Below, piece after piece: positions 1 to 7,386 of a DNA stretch of 64,000 nucleotides. This DNA comes from Bryobacterales bacterium (GTDB taxonomy: Bacteria; Acidobacteriota; Terriglobia; Bryobacterales; Bryobacteraceae). The DNA lies in contig JADZBH010000030.1 of the NCBI GenBank assembly GCA_020852175.1, positions 1-64,000 of the forward strand. The letters run 5' to 3'. Under the pieces are notes generated by a model. It was not told the DNA's origin. It made no database searches and saw only the letters and a list, made by a program, of their open reading frames with translations. The translations under genes and the position numbers were made by a program. Every line of letters starts with the position of its first letter. Position 1 is the first letter of the stretch.

Positions 1-73
1 CATCACCAGACAGGCCTACGGCTTTCGCAATTTCGAGAACTATCGCCAGCGCGTGCAGGTGTTATGTTCTTAG
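1..73 (+). mobile_element. 3' end of an ISL3-family transposase gene (partial)
   Basis: The window opens inside a reading frame (codons from base 2) that ends at TAG 71-73. Its last residues, ITRQAYGFRNFENYRQRVQ, match the conserved C-terminus of ISL3-family (IS204/IS1001/IS1165) DDE transposases, where the AYGFRNFxNYRxR block is characteristic. Only about 23 residues are visible, so whether the element is intact cannot be judged. The bases between this stop and the tRNA 3' end (74-143) are G/C-rich and should hold the right inverted repeat, possibly near 100-130, but I cannot define its edge without the other end. Family call is from motif recognition. Confidence 0.72.
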
Positions 74-143
74 GAGGTCTTGGGATTGGGGTTTGCCCCC
101 GTTGTTGGCGTACAGCCCGTAGAGCCCCCCGGGGCGGGTTCTT

Positions 144-218
144 TGGAGCGGGAGACGGGAATCGAACCCGCGACCAACAGCTTGGAAGGCTGTGACTCTA
201 CCACTGAGTTACTCCCGC
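144..218 (-). tRNA. tRNA-Gly (anticodon TCC)
   Basis: Read on the minus strand the sequence folds into a full cloverleaf. The acceptor stem is GCGGGAG/CTCCCGC, the D-arm contains AGTGGTAGAGT, the anticodon arm is ACAGC-CTTCCAA-GCTGT with anticodon TCC, and the T-loop is TTCGAAT. The discriminator base is T, and a genome-encoded CCA occupies 144-146. It decodes GGA/GGG glycine codons. The 3' end lies only about 70 bases from the transposase stop, so an insertion element sits against the 3' flank of this tRNA. Confidence 0.95.
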
Positions 219-265
219 GCGACGGAGCAGGCTTCATTCTACCAAATGAGCGCCGCGCACCACGC

Positions 266-1654
266 CTATTGCGCTCCGCGCGACAGCAGCATCACCTTCA
301 CCGTGTGGAACATCACCAGAAAATCGAGGCCCGGCGACAGGCTCTTGATGTAGTAGAGGTCGTACTCCAGTTTCTTCACCGTGTCCTCGATCGTGTCACC
401 ATACTTGTGGTTGATCTGGGCCCAGCCGGTGATGCCCGGCCGAACCACGTGCCGCTGCCGGTAGAACGGAATCTGCTCGCTCAGCGTCGCCACGAATTCC
501 GGCCGCTCCGGTCTTGGTCCGACGATGGACATTTCGCCGCGCAGCACGTTGAACAACTGCGGCAGTTCGTCGATGCGCGATTTGCGCAGGAAGCGGCCCA
601 GCGTCGTCACCCGCGGGTCGTTCCGGACGGCCCACACAGCGCCGGTCTTGGCTTCGGCGTCAGCTCTCATGGAACGGAACTTATAAATGGTGAAAATTCT
701 TCCGTTCAGCCCGACGCGCCGCTGCTGGTAGAGCGCCGGTCCCGGCGAGGTCAGCTTCACCAGAATCGCCGCCAGCACCATGACCGGCAGCGTGATCAGC
801 ACGCCGGCCAGCGCGATCACCCAGGAATACATCGACTGCGCCCGCACCATCAGTTCGCTCGGACCCAGTCGCGTGGTGAAGATCAGTTGCGAAGGCCGGA
901 TCTGCTCCGTGCACACGCGCCGGAAGACATATTCAAACGTCGTCGCCGCCTCTTCGATCTTGATGCCGCCGAAGCCCAGGTCCAGCAGTTGGGAAACCGG
1001 CATCTGCTGCCGGCTTTCGCGCAGGCCCACCACGATGCGGCTGACGTTCTGCTCCTCCACCACTCGTTTGATATTCCCCAGCGGTCCGAGCAGCGGCCCT
1101 TCGCCTGAGGCCTCCTCGTTCAGTTCCGTGTCTTCCAGGAAGCCCGCCACGGCCAGGCCATACTCCGGGCGCTGGTTGATCTGGTGAGCCACCTGCACCG
1201 ACGCCGGACTCGATCCCACGAACAGTACGCGCTCCGCCGCCAGGTTCCCCGTGATCGCCCCGGACAGCGCCATGCGCCACAGCGGCAGCGCGACCAGCAG
1301 GAACAGGCTCCCCGTCATCATCATCCATCGCGGCAGGACCAGTTCGGGCCTCAGGTAGCTCAGCACCGCCTGGAACAGAAACGCGAAACCGAACACCAGG
1401 CAGATCTGCTGCAGCAGCATCACCTTCGAGGGCGACCGCAGGTTGTCGTACATATCCTGCAGATACAGCCCCAGAAGGATGCCCACCACCATCAGCGCGA
1501 TCCTCGGCCACCCGTTTTCGTACATCAGCCAGACGGTCGGGTCGATGTCGGAGTGAAGGAACGCCGCCACCGTGTAGGCGCTGACGATGAGTGTAATCTC
1601 GCAAACAATAGCTCCCAGCACGGAGGCCGGAATCAGGTGTAGGAGTGATCTCAT
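266..1654 (-). CDS. Undecaprenyl-phosphate sugar phosphotransferase (exopolysaccharide initiation, EpsB/WcaJ type)
   Basis: Inner-membrane enzyme that would transfer a sugar-1-phosphate from a nucleotide sugar to undecaprenyl phosphate, the first step of exopolysaccharide repeat assembly. About 462 residues from ATG 1654 (an upstream in-frame TTG at 1678 lacks support). The N-terminal third has several hydrophobic segments, followed by a Rossmann-like domain (around GSSPASVQVA). The C-terminal catalytic bacterial sugar transferase domain begins with a further membrane helix and carries KFRSMRADAE, DELPQLFNVLRGEMSIVGPRPE-type signatures and GITGWAQIN. Length and architecture fit the TIGR03013/TIGR03025 families, the former linked to PEP-CTERM/EPS loci. 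No other EPS genes adjoin it, so the sugar is unknown. Confidence 0.88.
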   Translation of the reverse strand: MRSLLHLIPASVLGAIVCEITLIVSAYTVAAFLHSDIDPTVWLMYENGWPRIALMVVGILLGLYLQDMYDNLRSPSKVMLLQQICLVFGFAFLFQAVLSYLRPELVLPRWMMMTGSLFLLVALPLWRMALSGAITGNLAAERVLFVGSSPASVQVAHQINQRPEYGLAVAGFLEDTELNEEASGEGPLLGPLGNIKRVVEEQNVSRIVVGLRESRQQMPVSQLLDLGFGGIKIEEAATTFEYVFRRVCTEQIRPSQLIFTTRLGPSELMVRAQSMYSWVIALAGVLITLPVMVLAAILVKLTSPGPALYQQRRVGLNGRIFTIYKFRSMRADAEAKTGAVWAVRNDPRVTTLGRFLRKSRIDELPQLFNVLRGEMSIVGPRPERPEFVATLSEQIPFYRQRHVVRPGITGWAQINHKYGDTIEDTVKKLEYDLYYIKSLSPGLDFLVMFHTVKVMLLSRGAQ

Positions 1655-1838
1655 TGATGGTCCGCGCCCAACAGACAACAGCGAGGCTCAACCATTGTGC
1701 CAGAGATCGGGGACCGAATGCATCCGGAACTGAGGGCGGTCACGGTCCGGGGGTTACAAACATTCTGATTGTTTGCAAGCGTTTGCGGCCTCGCTGCGGA
1801 GGCTGCGTTGACGCTTGCCCGTCCCGGTGGTAGCCTCA

Positions 1839-1861
1839 AATAGGACAAATAAGGTCTTATT
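1839..1861. promoter_or_regulatory. Palindromic operator upstream of iscR (probable IscR/Rrf2 site)
   Basis: Half-sites AATAGGAC (1839-1846) and GTCTTATT (1854-1861) are inverted repeats matching at 7 of 8 positions, separated by a 7-bp spacer. The dyad lies 30 bp before the iscR ATG. A possible promoter, TTGACG (1808-1813) and TAGCCT (1831-1836) with 17-bp spacing, sits immediately upstream, so bound protein would cover the start of transcription. Known IscR type 1 sites are likewise 25-bp A/T-edged dyads with GAC/GTC-like cores. Assignment to IscR autoregulation is inference from position and symmetry. Confidence 0.6.
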
Positions 1862-1891
1862 GGGCGAACATTCGCCGATGATCTCCTTGCC

Positions 1892-2386
1892 ATGCTGAAG
1901 TTGACCAAACGTTCCGATTATGGGCTCATCGCGCTGCGGCACCTTGCGCTGACGGGCGACGTGCCGTCGGTCCCGGCCTCGGCGAAGGAGATCTCCACCG
2001 CTTACCGCATCCCGTTGCCCTTGCTCGCCAAGGTGCTCCAGACGCTGGCCCGGAGCGGCTTTCTTGAATCCGAGCAGGGAACGCGCGGCGGCTACAGGCT
2101 GGCCCGCCCGGCCGGACGGATCACGACGTTGGAAGTCATCCGGGCCATCGACGGGCCGGTGATTCTCACCTCCTGCTTTACTCACGAGGGCGTCGAGTGC
2201 GATCAGTATGAGACGTGCACCGTGAAGACGCCCCTGCGCAAGGTGCACGAGGGCATTCTGCGGCTGTTGGAAGGCACCACCGTGGCCGACCTGGCCAGTG
2301 ACACTGGGGCCTTCGACCCCAGCAGTCTGGTTGCGATACACCCGGCGCCCGAGACGGCCGGGGCGACAAGGAAACTAACGCAATGA
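1892..2386 (+). CDS. iscR: Rrf2-family Fe-S regulator IscR
   Basis: Transcriptional regulator of iron-sulfur cluster assembly, 164 residues. The N-terminus is a winged helix ([18 protein letters not shown], then the recognition helix around [17 protein letters not shown] and wing RGGYRLARP). The [2Fe-2S] ligand region has C95, C103 and C109, followed by H119. The first gap is C-x7-C rather than the C-x5-C-x5-C of E. coli IscR, so the cluster loop is slightly longer. It is the first gene of the isc operon, and its stop overlaps the iscS start by 4 bp (ATGA). The dyad at 1839-1861 is a likely autoregulatory site. Confidence 0.93.
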   Translation: MLKLTKRSDYGLIALRHLALTGDVPSVPASAKEISTAYRIPLPLLAKVLQTLARSGFLESEQGTRGGYRLARPAGRITTLEVIRAIDGPVILTSCFTHEGVECDQYETCTVKTPLRKVHEGILRLLEGTTVADLASDTGAFDPSSLVAIHPAPETAGATRKLTQ

Positions 2387-3597
2387 AGCTCCCGATTTAT
2401 TTGGATAACCACGCCACCACGCCGCTGGACCCGCGCGTTCTGGAAGCGATGATGCCTTACTTTCAGGAGCAGTTCGGCAATGCCGCCAGCCGGAACCATG
2501 CCTTTGGCTGGGTGGCCGAGGAGGCCGTGGAGACGGGCCGCAAGCAGATCGCCTCTCTGATCGGCGCCAACGCCAAGGAGATCATTTTCACCAGCGGCGC
2601 CACGGAGTCCACCAACCTGGCCATCAAAGGCGTGGCCGACATGTACGCCGAGCGCGGCAACCACATCATCACCGCCGCCACGGAGCACAAAGCCACGCTG
2701 GATACTTGCAAGCACCTGGAAAAGAAGGGCTGCCGGGTCACCTTCCTGCCCGTCATGCAGGACGGGCTGATCGACCTGTCCATGCTGCGTGAGGCCATCA
2801 CCGACAAGACCATCCTGGTCAGCATCATGTATGCCAATAACGAAATTGGCGTGATCCAGCCGGTGGCCGAAATCGGCAGGATTTGCAAGGAGCGCAGCGT
2901 GCTGTTTCATTGCGACGCCGTGCAGGCGGTGGGCAAGATTCCGGTGAACGTCCTCACGGACAACATCGACCTGATGTCCATCTCCGGCCACAAGATCTAC
3001 GGCCCCAAGGGAGTGGGCGCGCTCTACGTCCGGCGGCGCAACCCGCGCGTGCAACTGACGGCGCAGATTGACGGCGGCGGCCACGAACGCGGCATGCGTT
3101 CGGGCACGTTGAACGTTCCCGGCATCGCCGGGCTGGGCAAGGCGTGTGAACTGGCGCAGAAGGAGATGGCCGCCGAATCCGTACGCATGGCCGCGCTGCG
3201 CGACCGCTTGAAGGACAAGCTGATGTCCGCCCTGGATGAGACCTACATCAACGGCTCCTTGGAGCACCGTCTGCCGAACAACCTGAACATCAGCTTTGCC
3301 TATGTCGAAGGCGAGTCGATGCTGATGGGCATCAACGACGTGGCCGTTTCCAGCGGTTCGGCCTGCACCTCGGCGACGCTGGAGCCGAGCTATGTATTGA
3401 AGGCGCTCGGCGCGGGCGACGATTTGGCCCATTCCAGCATCCGATTCGGTATCGGCCGCTTCAACACCGAAGAGGAAATCGACTACACGGCCGGAAAAGT
3501 CATCAGCGTGGTGAAGAAGCTCCGCGAACTTTCGCCGCTCTACGAGATGGTGAAAGAAGGAATCGACCTGACGAAGGTGCAATGGACGGGCCACTAA
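2383..3597 (+). CDS. iscS: Cysteine desulfurase IscS
   Basis: PLP enzyme that removes sulfur from cysteine and passes persulfide to IscU, 404 residues, the same size as E. coli IscS. The PLP-binding lysine is K204 in [10 protein letters not shown], and the persulfide-carrying cysteine is C328 in [17 protein letters not shown], the same number as in E. coli. The long active-site loop marks group I (IscS/NifS) rather than SufS. Housekeeping IscS is favoured over NifS because iscR, iscU, iscA and hscBA follow. Translationally coupled to iscR by the ATGA overlap. Also expected to supply sulfur for tRNA thiolation. Confidence 0.97.
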   Translation: MKLPIYLDNHATTPLDPRVLEAMMPYFQEQFGNAASRNHAFGWVAEEAVETGRKQIASLIGANAKEIIFTSGATESTNLAIKGVADMYAERGNHIITAATEHKATLDTCKHLEKKGCRVTFLPVMQDGLIDLSMLREAITDKTILVSIMYANNEIGVIQPVAEIGRICKERSVLFHCDAVQAVGKIPVNVLTDNIDLMSISGHKIYGPKGVGALYVRRRNPRVQLTAQIDGGGHERGMRSGTLNVPGIAGLGKACELAQKEMAAESVRMAALRDRLKDKLMSALDETYINGSLEHRLPNNLNISFAYVEGESMLMGINDVAVSSGSACTSATLEPSYVLKALGAGDDLAHSSIRFGIGRFNTEEEIDYTAGKVISVVKKLRELSPLYEMVKEGIDLTKVQWTGH

Positions 3598-3622
3598 GGG
3601 GCCCGACGGGAGGAACTGAAAA

Positions 3623-4036
3623 ATGGCGTACTCCGATAAAGTTCTCGATCATTACAACAACCCGCGCAACGTGGGCTCGCTCGACAAGGCGGACCAGAAC
3701 GTGGGCACCGGCATCGTCGGCGCGCCGGAGTGCGGCGACGTGATGAAGCTGCAAATCAAGGTGAACGACGCCACCGGCATCATCGACGAGGCGAAGTTCA
3801 AGACGTTCGGCTGTGGCTCGGCCATCGCCAGTTCGTCGCTGGCCACCGAGTGGCTGAAGGGCAAGACGGTGGACGAGGCCATGGCCATCAAGAACACCGA
3901 CATTGTCAACGAACTCAGTCTGCCGCCGGTGAAGATCCATTGTTCCGTGCTGGCCGAGGACGCCATCAAGGCCGCCATCAACGATTACAAGGCGAAGGGC
4001 TCCACACGGAAGCCGGCCGCCGGCGTGGAGGCGTAA
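3623..4036 (+). CDS. iscU: Fe-S cluster assembly scaffold IscU
   Basis: Scaffold on which [2Fe-2S] clusters are built from IscS sulfur and iron; 137 residues. The conserved ligands C37 (with D39), C64, H106 and C107 are all present. The HscA recognition motif LPPVK lies at residues 100-104, consistent with the hscBA genes in the same operon. A strong GGAGGA ribosome-binding site precedes the ATG. The C-terminus (about residues 127-137) is slightly extended relative to E. coli. Nothing in the active site is missing. Confidence 0.97.
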   Translation: MAYSDKVLDHYNNPRNVGSLDKADQNVGTGIVGAPECGDVMKLQIKVNDATGIIDEAKFKTFGCGSAIASSSLATEWLKGKTVDEAMAIKNTDIVNELSLPPVKIHCSVLAEDAIKAAINDYKAKGSTRKPAAGVEA

Positions 4037-4037
4037 C

Positions 4038-4403
4038 ATGATCACAGTCGCGGACAAATCCGTTCCGGCAACTCCCACCATCACGGTCACTCCCAAGGCG
4101 GTCGAGAAGATCCGCGCCGCTTTCGAGAAAGAGGGCGTCGCCGTTGGCGGCGGTCTCCGGCTCGGCGTGCTGGGCGGCGGGTGCTCGGGCTTGAGCTACC
4201 AGTTCAAGTACGACGCCAAGCCGCGGGAGCGCGACCATGTCTTCGAGTACGGCGACGTGCGCGTCTTCGTCGATCCCAAGAGCATGTTGTATCTGAATGG
4301 CATGACGCTCGACTACAAGGAATCCATCATGCAATCGGGTTTCGCCTTCGACAACCCCCACGCCACCAAGAGCTGCGGCTGCGGTTCCTCCTTCTCGGCC
4401 TGA
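4038..4403 (+). CDS. iscA: A-type Fe-S carrier IscA
   Basis: HesB/IscA-type carrier that binds clusters or iron and delivers them to apoproteins; 121 residues. The three invariant cysteines are C49 (GGGCSGLSY) and C113/C115 (SCGCGSSF). Starts 1 nt after the iscU stop. The N-terminus is about 12 residues longer than in E. coli IscA. A second A-type protein of this kind is encoded at 45825-46151, so IscA and ErpA-like roles may be divided. Confidence 0.95.
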   Translation: MITVADKSVPATPTITVTPKAVEKIRAAFEKEGVAVGGGLRLGVLGGGCSGLSYQFKYDAKPRERDHVFEYGDVRVFVDPKSMLYLNGMTLDYKESIMQSGFAFDNPHATKSCGCGSSFSA

Positions 4404-4411
4404 GCCCGGCC

Positions 4412-4936
4412 GTGCGTTACTACGAAGCCCTCGGACTCGAACCGCGCCTGGCGCTGGATGCCGGCGATTTGCAGAAGCGCTTTTACGACCGCAGCCGCCA
4501 GTGGCATCCGGACCGCTTCTCGACGCGGCCGGCCGCCGAACAGCGGACGGCGCTTGAAATGACGGCTCTCATCAACGACGCCTTCCGCACGCTGCGCGAT
4601 CCCGCGGCGCGGGCCGAATATGTTCTGAGCGAAAACGGACTGGAAGCCTCGGCGCAGCGCGGCAAGGACGTTCCGGCCGATTTGCTGGAAGAGGTCCTGG
4701 AACTGAACATGGCCTTGGAAGAGGCCGATGGCGCACAGGTGGCGCGTTCGCTGGGCCAGTTTGAATCGATGCTGGCCGGAGTGGACGGCCAGTTGGCCGG
4801 CCTGTTCGCGGCCTGGGACGCCGCCCCGTCGGCTGGCAGGCTCGAACCGGTCAGGGCGGCCTTGAACCGCCGGAAGTACATCGCGAACCTGGTCCGCGAT
4901 GCGCGAAAGACGCTGGAAACGGCGCGGGAAACCTAA
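4412..4936 (+). CDS. hscB: Fe-S co-chaperone HscB (J-protein)
   Basis: Co-chaperone that brings IscU to HscA and stimulates its ATPase. From GTG 4412 it is about 174 residues, matching the usual size (E. coli 171); the open frame runs further upstream but there overlaps iscA in another frame. The J-domain has the HPD triad at residues 32-34 (RQWHPDRF), preceded by the typical YYEALGLEPRLALD start. The C-terminal half is a helical IscU-binding bundle. It ends with TAA directly before the hscA ATG (TAAATG), indicating coupled translation. Confidence 0.92.
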   Translation: MRYYEALGLEPRLALDAGDLQKRFYDRSRQWHPDRFSTRPAAEQRTALEMTALINDAFRTLRDPAARAEYVLSENGLEASAQRGKDVPADLLEEVLELNMALEEADGAQVARSLGQFESMLAGVDGQLAGLFAAWDAAPSAGRLEPVRAALNRRKYIANLVRDARKTLETARET

Positions 4937-6781
4937 ATGTTTGCAATCGATTTCGGCAAGCCCAAGAACGAGGTGGTCGTGGGGATCGACCTGGGCACCA
5001 CCAACTCCCTGGTGGCCGCGATGGGTCCTTCGGCTCCGTTCATCATTCCCGGACCCGACGGCGACCCGCTTGTGCCCAGCGTCGTCACCGCGCTGCCCAA
5101 CGGCGACTTCCTGGTTGGCAATCCCGCCCGGCGCGCCCTGGTCACGCATCCCAGGCGTACTGTCTACAGCGTGAAACGCCTGATGGGACGCGGCGCCGCC
5201 GACATCGCCGAGGAGCGCAAACTGCTGCCGTTCAAAATGGGCGAGGGCTCCGAATCGGTGATCCAGATCGAACTCGGCACCCGCACCTTCACGCCGCCCG
5301 TCATCTCCGGCATCATCCTCAGGCGACTCAAGCAGAACGCCGAGGAGCACCTGGGCGAGCCCGTCACCAAAGCCGTCATCACCGTTCCGGCCTACTTCAA
5401 CGACGCCCAGCGCCAGGCCACCAAGGATGCCGGACGCATTGCCGGGCTGGAAGTGCTCCGTCTGGTGAACGAACCCACGGCGGCCGCGCTCGCTTACGGA
5501 CTCGACAAGCGCAAGGAAGGCATCGTCGCCGTCTACGACCTGGGCGGCGGCACGTTCGATATCTCGATTCTCCGTCTGCAGGACGGCATCTTCGAGGTGC
5601 TGGCCACCGGAGGCGACACGCGCCTGGGCGGCGACGACATCGACAATCTCCTGCTGCGCGTGGCACTGGAAGACATCGCCAGCGAGTGGGGCGAGGACCT
5701 GACGAAGAACCTGGAGGCCGTGCAACTTCTCCGCCGCGCCGTCATCGAGGCCAAACACGCGCTGTCGGTGCTGCCGAGGACGAATGTCGTCCTCGAATAC
5801 AGGGATCGCCGCTACGCCCGCGAACTGACGCGGGATGTTTTTAACCGCCTGGTGCTGCCCATCGTCGAACGCACGCTCGCGCCCTGCCGCCAGGCCATGG
5901 CCGATGCCGGCGTGACGACCGGGCAGATCGACGAGGTGGTGCTGGTGGGCGGCAGCACGCGCGTTCCGCTGCTACGCGAGGCCGTGGAACGTCTCTTCCG
6001 CGCCAAGCCGCATTGCGAGTTGAACCCGGACCAGGTGGTCGCCCTGGGCGCCGCCGTTCAGGCCAGCATCCTGAGCGGCCAGCAGACGGACAAACTGCTG
6101 CTCGACGTCACGCCCCTCTCGCTCGGCATCGAAACCATGGGCGGACTGGTGTCCCGGATCATCCAGCGCAACTCCACCATCCCGGCCTCGGCCACGGAAA
6201 CCTTCACCACGGCCGTTGAAGGCCAGACCAACGTGCTCATCCACGTCGTGCAGGGCGAGCGCGAAATGGTCAAGGACTGCCGTTCGCTGGCCCGTTTCGA
6301 TCTCAAGGGCATCGCTCCCATGCCCGCCGGGATGCCCCGCATCGAGGTACGCTTCCTGATCGACGCCAACGGCATTCTCCAAGTGAGCGCCCGTGAACAG
6401 CGCACCGGCCTGGAGCAGAGCGTCGAGGTGAAGCCCAGCTACGGGCTGAGCGACGAACAGGTCGAAGCCATGATCCTGGAATCCATCGAAAGGGCCGAGG
6501 ACGATTTCGCCGAACGCCAGGTGCGGGAGATGCGCGTCGAGGCCGATAACGTCATGCAGGCCGTCGAAAAGGCCAAGCAAAGCGACGCCTGGTTCGAGCG
6601 GCCCGAGGACGAGCGCGAAAGCGTCAACCGCGCCTTGAACGAACTTCTCGTCGTCTACCACGGCGACGACCATACCCTCATCCGGGTCAAGATCGAGGCC
6701 CTCGACGAGGCCACGCGGCCCCTGGCCGAAACCATCATGAACTCGGCCGTGAACACGGCGTTGAAGGGCACGAAAATCTAG
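4937..6781 (+). CDS. hscA: Fe-S specialised Hsp70 chaperone HscA
   Basis: Hsp70-class chaperone that remodels IscU to release its cluster; 614 residues (E. coli HscA 616). The ATPase domain has [12 protein letters not shown] near the N-terminus, the phosphate-2 region [11 protein letters not shown] and the adenosine motif [11 protein letters not shown]. The substrate-binding domain follows (around [17 protein letters not shown]), then a helical lid. The operon position between hscB and iscX and the LPPVK motif in IscU separate it from DnaK. The N-terminal [13 protein letters not shown] extension resembles other HscA proteins. Confidence 0.94.
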   Translation: MFAIDFGKPKNEVVVGIDLGTTNSLVAAMGPSAPFIIPGPDGDPLVPSVVTALPNGDFLVGNPARRALVTHPRRTVYSVKRLMGRGAADIAEERKLLPFKMGEGSESVIQIELGTRTFTPPVISGIILRRLKQNAEEHLGEPVTKAVITVPAYFNDAQRQATKDAGRIAGLEVLRLVNEPTAAALAYGLDKRKEGIVAVYDLGGGTFDISILRLQDGIFEVLATGGDTRLGGDDIDNLLLRVALEDIASEWGEDLTKNLEAVQLLRRAVIEAKHALSVLPRTNVVLEYRDRRYARELTRDVFNRLVLPIVERTLAPCRQAMADAGVTTGQIDEVVLVGGSTRVPLLREAVERLFRAKPHCELNPDQVVALGAAVQASILSGQQTDKLLLDVTPLSLGIETMGGLVSRIIQRNSTIPASATETFTTAVEGQTNVLIHVVQGEREMVKDCRSLARFDLKGIAPMPAGMPRIEVRFLIDANGILQVSAREQRTGLEQSVEVKPSYGLSDEQVEAMILESIERAEDDFAERQVREMRVEADNVMQAVEKAKQSDAWFERPEDERESVNRALNELLVVYHGDDHTLIRVKIEALDEATRPLAETIMNSAVNTALKGTKI

Positions 6782-6790
6782 GGAGGGGCC

Positions 6791-7003
6791 ATGAAAAAGT
6801 TGGACTGGACGGATTCCGAGGACATCGGCATCGAGTTGTACGAAGCCCATCCGGACACGGACCCTCTCGGCGTCCGCTTCACCGACCTCCACGCGTATGT
6901 CACGGGGCTCAAGAACTTCGCCGGCGATCCGGCGGCGTCCAACGAAGCCAAACTGGAAGCCATCCAGATGGCCTGGCTCGAAGAGTACAAGGAAAACCGG
7001 TAG
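6791..7003 (+). CDS. iscX: Fe-S assembly protein IscX
   Basis: Small acidic protein, 70 residues, that in E. coli binds IscS and iron and modulates desulfurase activity. Conserved features are the start LDWTDSEDIGIELYE, the central DPLGVRFTDLH and the C-terminal EAIQMAWLEEYKE. A strong GGGAGGGG ribosome-binding site lies immediately upstream. In E. coli, fdx sits between hscA and iscX; here only 9 bases separate hscA from iscX and the ferredoxin gene is elsewhere (26046-26441). Last gene of the operon, convergent with the next gene. Confidence 0.94.
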   Translation: MKKLDWTDSEDIGIELYEAHPDTDPLGVRFTDLHAYVTGLKNFAGDPAASNEAKLEAIQMAWLEEYKENR

Positions 7004-7012
7004 GTTCCGCTC

Positions 7013-7324
7013 TCAGTCCAGTATTTCGCCGATCTGCACCTGCAACGGTATGGCGGTGTAGTTGGCGATATCGGCGGCGATCCGCGCCACGTTGGGCGGC
7101 AGCGCCTCGTTCAACGCCTCCATCGAGGCGAAATCCATGTGCGCGACCGCCGTGTAGAGCGGCGGCATCCCCGCCGCCAGTCCCTGTAGTCCGCGCTCGG
7201 CCTGTAGACGCAGCAGGCTACCGCCCAACAGGTTTCGCACCAGGGGCAGGTGCTGGTTTACATAGTAGTCCCAGTCGAATCGTGCCTGATCGTCGTAGGC
7301 GTAAAACGCGGTCACGCGAACCAT
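7013..7324 (-). CDS. EthD-like small protein
   Basis: A 103-residue protein of the EthD (dimeric alpha-beta barrel) type, recognised from the N-terminal strand VRVTAFYAYDD, the DYYVNQHLPLVRNLLG block and the central hydrophobic AVAHMDFASMEALNEAL. Family members act in ring-compound degradation or are small stress-related proteins of unknown function; no substrate can be inferred. It is convergent with iscX (9 bp between stops) and divergent from the M6 peptidase gene, so it is transcribed alone. Confidence in the fold is higher than in any function. Confidence 0.75.
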   Translation of the reverse strand: MVRVTAFYAYDDQARFDWDYYVNQHLPLVRNLLGGSLLRLQAERGLQGLAAGMPPLYTAVAHMDFASMEALNEALPPNVARIAADIANYTAIPLQVQIGEILD

Positions 7325-7369
7325 CGGCCAAGTGTAGCCCAGCCGGCCATGCCCGGCAATCCCGCGCGT

Positions 7370-7377
7370 GCTAGCCT
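7370..7377 (+). promoter_or_regulatory. Possible extended -10 box before the M6 protease gene
   Basis: GCTAGCCT lies 9 nt before ATG 7387 with no Shine-Dalgarno between. It is one of a set of GCTAnnnT-like boxes seen before several genes here. If used as a -10 the transcript would be leaderless or nearly so. No convincing -35 is visible. Confidence 0.3.
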
Positions 7378-7386
7378 CATGACAAT

